Positions 56,400 to 64,000 of a stretch of DNA of 64,000 nt are shown in pieces. The DNA is taken from positions 26,731-90,730 of the forward strand of contig JAJTCQ010000006.1 in NCBI GenBank assembly GCA_021323315.1, given 5' to 3'. The stretch is from Gaiellaceae bacterium. Lineage in GTDB: Bacteria; Actinomycetota; Thermoleophilia; Gaiellales; Gaiellaceae. A program made the translations under genes and the position numbers. Each line of letters opens with the position of its first letter. The first letter of the stretch is position 1. The notes beneath the pieces were generated by a model. It saw nothing but the letters and a program-made list of their open reading frames with translations. It searched no databases and was not told where the DNA came from.

Positions 56400-57143
56400 A
56401 TGGGGACGATCGACGCACGGCGCGCGCTCCTCGCGCGCCTGATCGACCACGCGCCGACGTTCCCGCCGGCGTCGCTCCCGCCCCCCGAGGCGCTGGCCGA
56501 GGACGCGCATGCGGCCGCGAGCCCGCATGCATTCGTGCTCGCGCGGCTCGTATGGCCGGCATCGTCGCTCGCACAGCTGGCGTCGAGCGACCGCGCCGTC
56601 AGCGCTGTTCTCGACGCCCCGCTCCCCGAGGACGCGCGCGTCGAATCGGTCGAGACGCGGGACGTCGTACGGGACCGGATCCCGTCGCACGTGACCGAGA
56701 TCTACGTGGAGACGCCCGTCGACGACGGGCTCGAGGATCGTCTCGACCATCTTTCGGCGGACGGGCTCCGAGCAAAGGTCCGGTGTGGTGGCCCCGAAGT
56801 GCCGGGCGACGCCGATCTCGCGCGCTTCGTCAGGTCGTGCCGCGAGCGCGGACTCGTGTTCAAGGCCACCGCCGGCCTCCACCGTGCCGTTCGCGGAGAC
56901 GGGGAGCACGGCTTCCTCAACCTCCTGGCTGCGGTGGTCTTCAAGGGCGACGAGGAGGATGCGCTCGCGGAGACGGAACCGGAGGCGTTCGGGCTCGACG
57001 CGGCCGCGTTCAGCTGGCGCGACCGCTCGGCGTCGGGCGAGGAGATCGCCCGCGTCCGCCGGGGGCTCTTCCACTCGATGGGGAGCTGCAGTTTCTTCGA
57101 GCCGGTCGGGGAGCTGGAAGCGCTCGGGATGCTGCCGCCGTGA
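56400..57143 (+). CDS. Conserved-looking protein of unknown function, coupled to fumarylacetoacetase
   Basis: 247-aa ORF overlapping the GTG of the next gene; RERGLVFKATAGLHRAVRGDGEHGFLNLLAAVVF. Confidence 0.75.
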   Translation: MGTIDARRALLARLIDHAPTFPPASLPPPEALAEDAHAAASPHAFVLARLVWPASSLAQLASSDRAVSAVLDAPLPEDARVESVETRDVVRDRIPSHVTEIYVETPVDDGLEDRLDHLSADGLRAKVRCGGPEVPGDADLARFVRSCRERGLVFKATAGLHRAVRGDGEHGFLNLLAAVVFKGDEEDALAETEPEAFGLDAAAFSWRDRSASGEEIARVRRGLFHSMGSCSFFEPVGELEALGMLPP

Positions 57144-58279
57144 GGGGCGGAGTCGGTTTCGGCGTGTTCTCGGTCGGCGACGACGCGCCGCGCGTCGGGT
57201 TCCGCGTCGGAGAGGGGATCCTCGATCTCGTCGCCGCCGGACTCGGCTCGGTCTTCGAGTCGAGCTCGCTCAACGCGTTCCTCGCGCTCGGGCGCTCGTC
57301 GTGGGAGGACACCGTCGCGCGGGTCGACGAGCTCGTCACCGTCGGGACAGAGCTCGTGCCCCTCGAGAGTGCGACCGCGCACCTGCCGTTCGAGGTCGCC
57401 GACTACGTCGACTTCTACTCGTCGCTCGAGCACGCGACGAACCTCGGACGACTGTTCCGTCCCGATGCCGAGCCGCTGCTTCCGAACTGGCGGCACCTGC
57501 CGGTCGGCTACCACGGCCGGGCGGGCACCGTCGTCGTCAGCGGGACGCAGGTCGTCCGTCCGTGCGGGCAGGTGAAGTCGCCGCAGGATGCCGAGCCGCG
57601 CTTCGGTCCGAGCACGCGGCTCGACATCGAGCTCGAGCTCGGCTTCGTCGTCGGCGTGGGGAGCCGCCTCGGCGAGCCGGTGGCGGCGTCCGCGTTTCGC
57701 GATCACGTCTTCGGGGTGCTGCTCGTGAACGACTGGAGCGCGCGCGACATCCAGGCCTGGGAGTACCAGCCGCTGGGGCCGTTCCTCGGCAAGTCGTTCG
57801 CGACCTCGATCGCCGCCTGGGTGACGCCGCTCGTCCTCCTCGAGGACCGGTTCGTCGCCTCGCCACCGCAGGATCCGGAGCCGCTGCCGTACCTCTCCAC
57901 TGCCGGTGACTGGGCAGTCGATCTCGACCTCGAGGTCGAGCTCTCCGGCACCGTGATCGCGCGTGGTAATGCGCGTTCGCTCTACTGGACGATGTCGCAG
58001 CAACTCGCGCACGCCACGGTGAACGGCTCGTCGATCAGGACGGGCGATCTCTTCGCTTCCGGGACGATCTCCGGCGTCCAGCCGGGCTCGCAGGGGTCGC
58101 TCATCGAGCTCACCTGGAACGGTGAGCGGCCGGTGCAACTCGCAGACGGGTCGGAGCGCACGTTCCTCGAGGACGGAGACGAGGTCGTCCTCCGTGGCCG
58201 CGCGGGTGACGTCGAGCTCGGCGAGGTGCGTGGGGCGATCGTGCCGGCGCGCTACGAGGGAAACGAGCCGGCGCGGTAG
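57140..58279 (+). CDS. fahA: Fumarylacetoacetase
   Basis: DYVDFYSSLEHATNLGRLFRP...NWRHLPVGYHGRAGTVVVSGT...LVNDWSARDIQAWEYQPLGPFLGKSF. Confidence 0.95.
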   Translation: MRGGVGFGVFSVGDDAPRVGFRVGEGILDLVAAGLGSVFESSSLNAFLALGRSSWEDTVARVDELVTVGTELVPLESATAHLPFEVADYVDFYSSLEHATNLGRLFRPDAEPLLPNWRHLPVGYHGRAGTVVVSGTQVVRPCGQVKSPQDAEPRFGPSTRLDIELELGFVVGVGSRLGEPVAASAFRDHVFGVLLVNDWSARDIQAWEYQPLGPFLGKSFATSIAAWVTPLVLLEDRFVASPPQDPEPLPYLSTAGDWAVDLDLEVELSGTVIARGNARSLYWTMSQQLAHATVNGSSIRTGDLFASGTISGVQPGSQGSLIELTWNGERPVQLADGSERTFLEDGDEVVLRGRAGDVELGEVRGAIVPARYEGNEPAR

Positions 58280-59160
58280 AGCTGGCCGTCGAGGCGTCGT
58301 CCGAGCAGCTCGGCGAGCCACGCCGCGACGCCGATCAGCGCTTCCAGGTTTACGCCGGTTTCGACACCCTCTCGTTCGAGCAGGTAGACGAGATCCTCCG
58401 TCGCGATGTTCCCGGTCGCGTTCGGCGCGAAGGGGCAGCCGCCGAGACCCCCGACCGAGGCGTCGAGCACGACCGCGCCCGCATCGAGCGCAGCCAGCGC
58501 ATTCGCGTATCCCGTGTTGCGCGTGTTGTGGAAGTGCCCTCCGACCGGGACTCCAGAAGCGGCCACCCGCGCGACGAGTGATCGCACGGCGCCCGGAGCA
58601 GCGACGCCGATGGTGTCGGCGAGCACCAGCACGTCGGGAGCCCCCGCGTCGACGACCCGCCGCGCAACCGCGAGCACGTGCGCCGGATCGATCTCGCCCT
58701 CGAACGGGCAGCCGAAGGCGACGCTCAGCGTCACGGTCGAGCGCAGGCCGTCCTCACGAGCACGCGAGACGATGCGCGTCGCGGCCGCGAGGGACTCGTC
58801 GACGCTTGCTCCCTGATTCCGCTGGTTGAACGACTCGGTCAACCCGAACGCGAAACGCACCTCGTCGAGCCCGGACGCAACGAGCCGATCGTAGCCCCGC
58901 TCGTTCAGGGCGAGTCCGGCGCGCGTCACGCCCGACGTTCCGCCGACCGCGGCGACCACGTCCTCGCCGTTTGCCATCTGCGGAACACGCCGTGGGTCGA
59001 CGAAGCTCGCCACCTCGATCCCTGGAACTCCGGTGGCGACCAGCCTGCGTACGAGCTCGGCGCGCGTCTGGACGTCCAGGACCTCGGGCTCGTTCTGCAG
59101 GCCGTCGCGCGGGCCGACGTCGTACAGGGTCACACGACGCGTGCTCATGGCCGCGGCCAC
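58252..59160 (-). CDS. Hydroxymethylglutaryl-CoA lyase
   Basis: VTLYDVGPRDGLQNEPEVLDVQTRAELVRRLVATGVPGIEVASFV...GCPFAPNATGNIATEDLVYLLE. Confidence 0.93.
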   Translation of the reverse strand: MAAAMSTRRVTLYDVGPRDGLQNEPEVLDVQTRAELVRRLVATGVPGIEVASFVDPRRVPQMANGEDVVAAVGGTSGVTRAGLALNERGYDRLVASGLDEVRFAFGLTESFNQRNQGASVDESLAAATRIVSRAREDGLRSTVTLSVAFGCPFEGEIDPAHVLAVARRVVDAGAPDVLVLADTIGVAAPGAVRSLVARVAASGVPVGGHFHNTRNTGYANALAALDAGAVVLDASVGGLGGCPFAPNATGNIATEDLVYLLEREGVETGVNLEALIGVAAWLAELLGRRLDGQLYRAGSFPS

Positions 59161-59193
59161 CTTACTCGCACCGGGCGGCGGTAGGCTGGGGTG

Positions 59194-59649
59194 GTGAGCA
59201 AGCCGATCGTGGTAGGGATCGACGGGTCGGACGCCTCGCGGGAGGCACTGCGCTGGGCGGCCGAGGAGGCTCGCCTGCGCTCCGCGCCGCTCGTCGCGGT
59301 CTACGCGTGGTCGTTCATCCCGCCGCAGACGATCGGCGATCCGGGACTGCTCGCGGTGCCCGCCGGCGACTTCCCCGGTCAGCTGGAGGCCGAGCGCGAG
59401 GCCGCGTCAGGCGCGCTCGAGGCTGCGGTGGCGGACGCGTTGGCGGCCGCGCCCGGCATCGAGGTCGAGCAGAGGCTGGTCGAAGGCGACCCGGGAGACG
59501 CGCTCGTGAAGGAGAGCGAGTCGGCGCAGCTCGTGGTGGTCGGCTCCCACGGGCGCAGCGGGATTCAGGCCGCGCTCCTCGGATCGGTCAGCAGGCACGT
59601 GACGACACATGCCGCCTGCCCGGTCGTCGTCGTCAAGGCCTCGAGCTAG
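59194..59649 (+). CDS. Universal stress protein (UspA) family
   Basis: PIVVGIDGSDASREALRWAAEEA...VVVGSHGRSGIQAALLGSVSRHVTTHAACPVVVVK. Confidence 0.95.
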   Translation: MSKPIVVGIDGSDASREALRWAAEEARLRSAPLVAVYAWSFIPPQTIGDPGLLAVPAGDFPGQLEAEREAASGALEAAVADALAAAPGIEVEQRLVEGDPGDALVKESESAQLVVVGSHGRSGIQAALLGSVSRHVTTHAACPVVVVKASS

Positions 59650-59882
59650 AGCCGTCCGGACTTCTCGGCAAGCTCGCGATCGCGGTCGGTGACACCGCCG
59701 GCCGTGTGCGTCCACCAGCGCAGCGTCACGCGGTTGTAGTGGATCGCGATGTCCGGATGGTGGTTCTCCGACTCTGCCAGCTCGCCGACGCGGTTCACGA
59801 ACGCGAGGGCATCGACGAAGTTCTCGACCTCGAAGGTGCGCTCGAGCGCGTTGTCGACCTCTGTCCAGCCCTCGGGAGTCAT
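59646..59882 (-). CDS. Pterin-4a-carbinolamine dehydratase family
   Basis: FVNRVGELAESENHHPDIAIHYNRVTLRWWTHTAGGVTDRDRELA. Confidence 0.9.
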   Translation of the reverse strand: MTPEGWTEVDNALERTFEVENFVDALAFVNRVGELAESENHHPDIAIHYNRVTLRWWTHTAGGVTDRDRELAEKSGRL

Positions 59883-59908
59883 CGCACCAGTATCTACGAT
59901 CGTGCGCG

Positions 59909-60703
59909 ATGAGTGCCTCGACCGAGGACAGACAGTCTTCGGCCGACGCGAGGCGGGCGGGGCGGGAGCTTCTCCTCGAGCTGGTCTTCGGGCCGCTGTC
60001 GAGCGTCCTCGTTGCCGGGCTTCGCCGTCTGGGGATCCCGCCTCATGCCGTCGTGCTCGCGAATGCGACGGCCGGCCTCGGCGCGGCGCTCGTCCTCGCT
60101 CGGGGAGAGCTGGTCGCCGCAGCCGTGCTGCTGCAGCTGAAGACCCTGCTTGACAACGCCGACGGCCAGCTCGCGCGGGCGACCGGGCGGGTGACGCTCG
60201 CCGGCCGCTACCTGGACACGATCGCCGACCTCGTCGTGAATGCGGCACTGTTCGCAGCCCTCGGCTATTTGACGGACAAGCCGGTTCTCGCAGTCGCGGG
60301 CTTCGTCGCGCTTACCGTCGTGCTCGCCGCCGACTTCAACGCCACCGAGCTCTATCGGCAGACACACCGGATCCCGACACCGCACCCAGCGGCGACAGGC
60401 GGGCGGGTCGAGCGCGTGTTGGAGGGGGTCTACGGCGTGGTGTTCGGCCCGCTCGACCGCGCGCTGCGGGCGCTCGCAGCGCGCCGCTTCGGTGAACGCG
60501 GTGGCTACGACCGGTTCACGGTGACTGCACTCGCGAACCTCGGCCTCACCACCCAGCTCCTCGTTCTCGGCGTGTGCCTCGTGCTCGGCGCGCCGACGGC
60601 GTACCTGTGGTTCGTGCTCGCCTGCCTCGCCGCGCTCGCCCCGCTGCAGCTCCGCGCGGAGCGGCAAGCGCGTCAGGCGGCGCCGCGCAGCGTCACCCGC
60701 TGA
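59909..60703 (+). CDS. CDP-alcohol phosphatidyltransferase family membrane protein
   Basis: DNADGQLARATGRVTLAGRYLDTIAD matches D-G-x2-A-R-x8-G-x3-D-x3-D; multi-TM. Confidence 0.92.
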   Translation: MSASTEDRQSSADARRAGRELLLELVFGPLSSVLVAGLRRLGIPPHAVVLANATAGLGAALVLARGELVAAAVLLQLKTLLDNADGQLARATGRVTLAGRYLDTIADLVVNAALFAALGYLTDKPVLAVAGFVALTVVLAADFNATELYRQTHRIPTPHPAATGGRVERVLEGVYGVVFGPLDRALRALAARRFGERGGYDRFTVTALANLGLTTQLLVLGVCLVLGAPTAYLWFVLACLAALAPLQLRAERQARQAAPRSVTR

Positions 60704-61386
60704 CCGTTCATCGATGACGCTGCGTCCGAGCAGAGATATGAGATCGCGGTGGCGATCTCCTCGGCCGGCGTGAAGGTCGAGAAGTCCTTGTCAGAGCTCT
60801 CTGCACGCATCTGCGACGTGACGATCGCGCCGACGACCACGACGTTCGCGGTCGCGCTCGTCCCCTTGAACCGATCCGCGAGCGCGAGCGTCCACGCCTC
60901 CGCTGCGGCCTTCGCGGCGGCGTAGACGGCGTTCGGGTGAGTCGGCGACTGCGCCTGACCGGCGGAGACCAGTACGAATCGGCCAGGTCCGCTCGCGATG
61001 AGGTGCGGCGCGAACGCCTGGGTCGCATGCTGGACGGTTCGCACGAGCAGCGCGCTGAGGACGTCCCAGTCCTCGAGAGGTGCCTCCTCGATCGGCTTGC
61101 CGCCGCGCCAGCCCCCGACCAGGTGGACGAGCCCGTCGACGCGGCCGTCGTGTCGCGCCGCGAGATCCGACGCCCAGCCTCTGGTCCCGTCGGCGTCGAG
61201 CAGGTCGACGACATCGGTCTCGATCGGCTGCTCGATCTCGGCGGCGAGGTCGTCGAGCCCCGCTTGGTGGCGGCCACACACGCACGGCAGCGCGCCTTTC
61301 TCCGCGAGGCGCTGGACGACGGCCGGGCCGACATTTCCGGCCCCCCCGGCGACCGCGATCACCCGCCCTTCCAACGTGCCCGCCAC
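60673..61386 (-). CDS. Short-chain dehydrogenase/reductase
   Basis: RVIAVAGGAGNVGPAVVQRLAEKGA...PNAVYAAAKAAAEAWTLALADRF. Confidence 0.9.
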   Translation of the reverse strand: MAGTLEGRVIAVAGGAGNVGPAVVQRLAEKGALPCVCGRHQAGLDDLAAEIEQPIETDVVDLLDADGTRGWASDLAARHDGRVDGLVHLVGGWRGGKPIEEAPLEDWDVLSALLVRTVQHATQAFAPHLIASGPGRFVLVSAGQAQSPTHPNAVYAAAKAAAEAWTLALADRFKGTSATANVVVVGAIVTSQMRAESSDKDFSTFTPAEEIATAISYLCSDAASSMNGQRVTLRGAA

Positions 61387-61461
61387 GCATTCACGCTACC
61401 AAGGCCTGGCTCGCAGATCGTACGCTGCCGCTCGTGACCTCCTCAGCCCTCGGACCGTCTG

Positions 61462-62193
61462 ATGGGTGAAGCCTTCGTCTGGGGTCTCGTCGGAGGCTCC
61501 TCGCTCGTGATCGGCGGGGTCGTCGCACTTCGCGTCGCGATCACGCGGCGCGTGCTCGGCCTGATCATGGCGTTCGGCGCAGGGGTGCTGATCAGTGCCG
61601 TGGCCTACGAACTCGTCCACGAGGCGTTCGAGACCTCAGCCGGGGACGGTGGGATCGCCCTCGGTCTCCTTGCAGGCTCGGCCGTCTTCTTCGGAGCGGA
61701 GATCCTGATCGACCGGCTGGGCGGAGGCGAGCCACCGGACTCAGGCGGAGGACACGCGGCCCAAGCCGGACGGGCACTCGTCCTCGGGATCATCCTCGAC
61801 GGCATCCCCGAGTCGCTCGTCCTCGGCCTCACGGTGCTCGAGGCGGGCACGGTGAGCGTTGCATTCCTTGCCGCCGTCTTCCTCGCAAACCTCCCGGAGG
61901 CGATCGCGGCGACGACAGCCCTCTCCCGAGCGGGCCGGAACAGCACCCGCATCATCCGCTTCTGGGTACTGGTGGCACTCGGGTTCGGCGTGACGTCGCT
62001 GGCGGGCTACGTCGTTCTGGACAGCGCCTCGCAAAGGACTGTCGCGATCGTTCTCGCGTTCGCCGGTGGCGCCGTACTGACGATGCTCGCCAATACCATG
62101 ATGCCGGAGGCCCTCCACTACGGCGGCAAGCTTGCGGGCTTCATGACGACGCTCGGCTTCGCTCTCGCGTTCGCGATCAGCTCGGTGCAGTAG
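61462..62193 (+). CDS. ZIP family metal transporter-like protein
   Basis: GIILDGIPESLVLGLTVLEAG...FLANLPEAIAATTAL; 8 TM. Confidence 0.88.
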   Translation: MGEAFVWGLVGGSSLVIGGVVALRVAITRRVLGLIMAFGAGVLISAVAYELVHEAFETSAGDGGIALGLLAGSAVFFGAEILIDRLGGGEPPDSGGGHAAQAGRALVLGIILDGIPESLVLGLTVLEAGTVSVAFLAAVFLANLPEAIAATTALSRAGRNSTRIIRFWVLVALGFGVTSLAGYVVLDSASQRTVAIVLAFAGGAVLTMLANTMMPEALHYGGKLAGFMTTLGFALAFAISSVQ

Positions 62194-62233
62194 CTCCGGT
62201 CGGACTCCCGCACCCTTCACTCCTCATACGACG

Positions 62234-63214
62234 TTGCCCGCGGCGGTGGTGGCTCCGAAGGACATGCGGGACGTCGCGCGAAGGGAGTCGGTCGTGGGCT
62301 GGCGGCGGGACGAGACGTGGCTCGACGACGAGCTTGTCTGGCTCGGCGAGCCCGGCGTCGCGTTGTTCGAGACCCACGCGCCGTCGTTCTGGAAGCTCAC
62401 CGCCGAGGCGCTCGAGGCCAAGATCCCGGACGGCCTCGTCGAGTCCCGCCGGCGTCGGGCCGACCGTCGCCGCCGGCGCTCGGCACGAAGAGCACGCGCC
62501 GCCGCGCTCATGGTCGGTCCGGCGATGGCGCTGACGCTCGCCGGCCCGCGACCGAGTGGGGCGGCGCGGCCGACGAAGGTGCTCCCGGAGGATCCGCCGA
62601 GCCAGACGCTCCGCGTGCGGCCGACCGAACGGGAACGGTCCGTCGGAGCTCGTCCCGAACCAGTGGAGAGGACGGACGAACCCTTCCCGACCATTCGGTG
62701 GGCCCGCGCCGACTCACACGGCCTGCCCTATGCGGGCCGACTCTCGTCCGGCACGGCGCTGCCCGTCGACGGGCCGGACTGGGTGACCTGGAATCCGGTG
62801 GCGGACGAGGTGCCCAACCGGTCGCACCGGCTCTACGGTCACGAACGCACGATCCGCGCGGTCCTGGCCGTGTCTGCCGCGTACGCCGCGGCAAACCCGC
62901 ATGCGCCGCGCATCGTCGTCGGGGACATCAGCTTCCGGCACGGTGGCCCGATGGAGCTCCACCACTCGCACCAGAACGGGCTCGACGTGGACGTCTATTA
63001 CCCGCGGCAAGACGGCGTCGAGCGAGCGCCGGTGGCGGGACGACAGATCGACCGTGCCTTGGCTCAGGATCTTCTCGAGCGCTTCCTGGCGGTCGGCGCG
63101 GACGTGATCTTCGTCGGGTATTCGCTCGGCCTCGTCGGCCCGAGCGATCGCGTGGTTCCGTATCCGAACCACGCAGACCACATGCATGTCCGCTTCACGC
63201 TCCCGCCGGACTGA
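62234..63214 (+). CDS. Penicillin-insensitive murein endopeptidase-like (MepA family)
   Basis: VGDISFRHGGPMELHHSHQNGLDVDVYYPRQDG...PYPNHADHMHVRF. Confidence 0.85.
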   Translation: MPAAVVAPKDMRDVARRESVVGWRRDETWLDDELVWLGEPGVALFETHAPSFWKLTAEALEAKIPDGLVESRRRRADRRRRRSARRARAAALMVGPAMALTLAGPRPSGAARPTKVLPEDPPSQTLRVRPTERERSVGARPEPVERTDEPFPTIRWARADSHGLPYAGRLSSGTALPVDGPDWVTWNPVADEVPNRSHRLYGHERTIRAVLAVSAAYAAANPHAPRIVVGDISFRHGGPMELHHSHQNGLDVDVYYPRQDGVERAPVAGRQIDRALAQDLLERFLAVGADVIFVGYSLGLVGPSDRVVPYPNHADHMHVRFTLPPD

Positions 63215-63247
63215 GAGACGTGCGAAGGGCCGTTTCGTCCGTGGGAG

Positions 63248-63275
63248 TGCCCCCGGCATGAATCGAACATGCGCA
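63248..63275 (-). other. tRNA 3'-end fragment (T-arm + acceptor strand)
   Basis: Minus strand GCATG-TTCGATT-CATGC-CGGGGGC-A; no matching 5' tRNA half found upstream. Confidence 0.7.
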
Positions 63276-63436
63276 CGCGGTTTCGTCGATTCGAGCAGCG
63301 ACCAGATCACACTCATCGAGCGCGTGATTGGCCCTGCGGTGCAGCGTGCATCTCAGTAGGGTGCTCGTCGTTCCCAGGAATGAGCACCGCCGCAAACATC
63401 GCCGCGAGGTGGTGAGCTACGCTCCGGCCCGTCCGA

Positions 63437-63509
63437 GCCCTCGTAGCTCAGTGGATAGAGCGACCGCCTCCTAAGCGGTAGGCCGCACGTTCGATTCGTG
63501 CCGGGGGCA
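63437..63509 (+). tRNA. tRNA-Arg (anticodon CCT)
   Basis: GCCCTCG TAGCTCAGTGGATAGAGC ACCGC-CTCCTAA-GCGGT ... GCACG-TTCGATT-CGTGC CGGGGGC A; CCA not encoded. Confidence 0.96.
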
Positions 63510-63514
63510 TGCTC

Positions 63515-64000
63515 TCAGCGGCCTAGCCAGACCTCAAAGAGGTCAGCCAGGAACCTCCGTCCCTCTTCGAATGTCATCGGCGTCTCTGGAAGACGCTCAT
63601 TTGTGTGCCGGAAGTAGTTGGCCGTCTGTGTGAAGCGGCTTCTCGTCGATTTGCCAAGCGCGGCTTCGACCGCCTTCTGGCCACCGAGCCCGGCGCGGAC
63701 GGCCTCGTACGCTCCGTATAGAGCCGGCCAGTCATCCGCCTTCGCGTAGACGCGGAGCCCATCCGCTAGTTCGTTGTCCGCCCAGCTCCTTAGGAGCCAG
63801 GTCTTCAGCGGGTCTGGTGGCGGTGATACCGGACGGCCGTCGGGGCCGATGTGCTCCTCGACGCCGCTCACGGTCATCCGCACTTCGACCGTTGCCGAGT
63901 CGAGGTAGTCGCGCCCTCCGCCCGCTTTCAGTACGACGACCCCACCGAATCGAATCCCGTCATGACTAGTGTCGCGAAGCCGAAGGAGGCCGTTGATGTG
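63515..64000 (-). CDS. Hypothetical protein, 5' end beyond the right edge
   Basis: The 63515..63883 ORF stays open to base 64000: ...HINGLLRLRDTSHDGIRFGGVVVLKAGGGRDYLDSATVEVRMTVSGVEEHIGPDGRPV... Confidence 0.7.
   Translation of the reverse strand, partial: HINGLLRLRDTSHDGIRFGGVVVLKAGGGRDYLDSATVEVRMTVSGVEEHIGPDGRPVSPPPDPLKTWLLRSWADNELADGLRVYAKADDWPALYGAYEAVRAGLGGQKAVEAALGKSTRSRFTQTANYFRHTNERLPETPMTFEEGRRFLADLFEVWLGR

Noticed and set aside
63248-63350. Complete tRNA on the minus strand
   Set aside because: T-arm and 3' acceptor are clear but no D-arm, anticodon stem or 5' acceptor strand could be matched; called a fragment
1-64000. CRISPR array, transposon, prophage or toxin-antitoxin/defence system
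   Set aside because: No regularly spaced repeats, transposase, integrase, phage structural or defence signature genes seen; the lone HNH protein (18871-19392) looks like a housekeeping-type stand-alone HNH gene

Overview
The window is a high-GC, gene-dense, chromosome-like segment, probably actinobacterial (Thermoleophilia/Gaiellales-like by gene content; inference only). No transposase, phage module or CRISPR array was found. Recognisable blocks are: MarR/YceI/FMN-reductase; a cell-division/signalling cluster (ddl, PASTA kinase, PBP, FtsW/RodA, PP2C, two FHA proteins, second Ser/Thr kinase); an arginine cluster argC-J-B-D-R-G-H without argF; a five-gene ABC-2 exporter; glnA; a GAF-histidine kinase/ANTAR pair; an ECF sigma/DUF4349 pair; ABC-F, transketolase and transaldolase; a caa3-type cytochrome oxidase set; a second ABC-2 exporter; a GGDEF/HD-GYP protein; and a tRNA-Arg(CCT) at the right end next to what looks like an island boundary. 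The most interesting unexplained signals are non-coding: (1) palindromes plus a terminator-like hairpin immediately 5' of glnA, with no room for a promoter downstream of it; (2) a promoter followed by a near-leaderless 7-codon uORF and switch-like hairpins ahead of the first ABC operon; (3) three consecutive strong hairpins between the ATPase and permease genes of the second ABC operon, the last of which buries the permease start codon; (4) a short structured region with a sequestered Shine-Dalgarno and a 28-bp tandem duplication near the left end; (5) an inverted tRNA 3'-fragment beside tRNA-Arg. All structures were paired by eye; no folding or database search was run.
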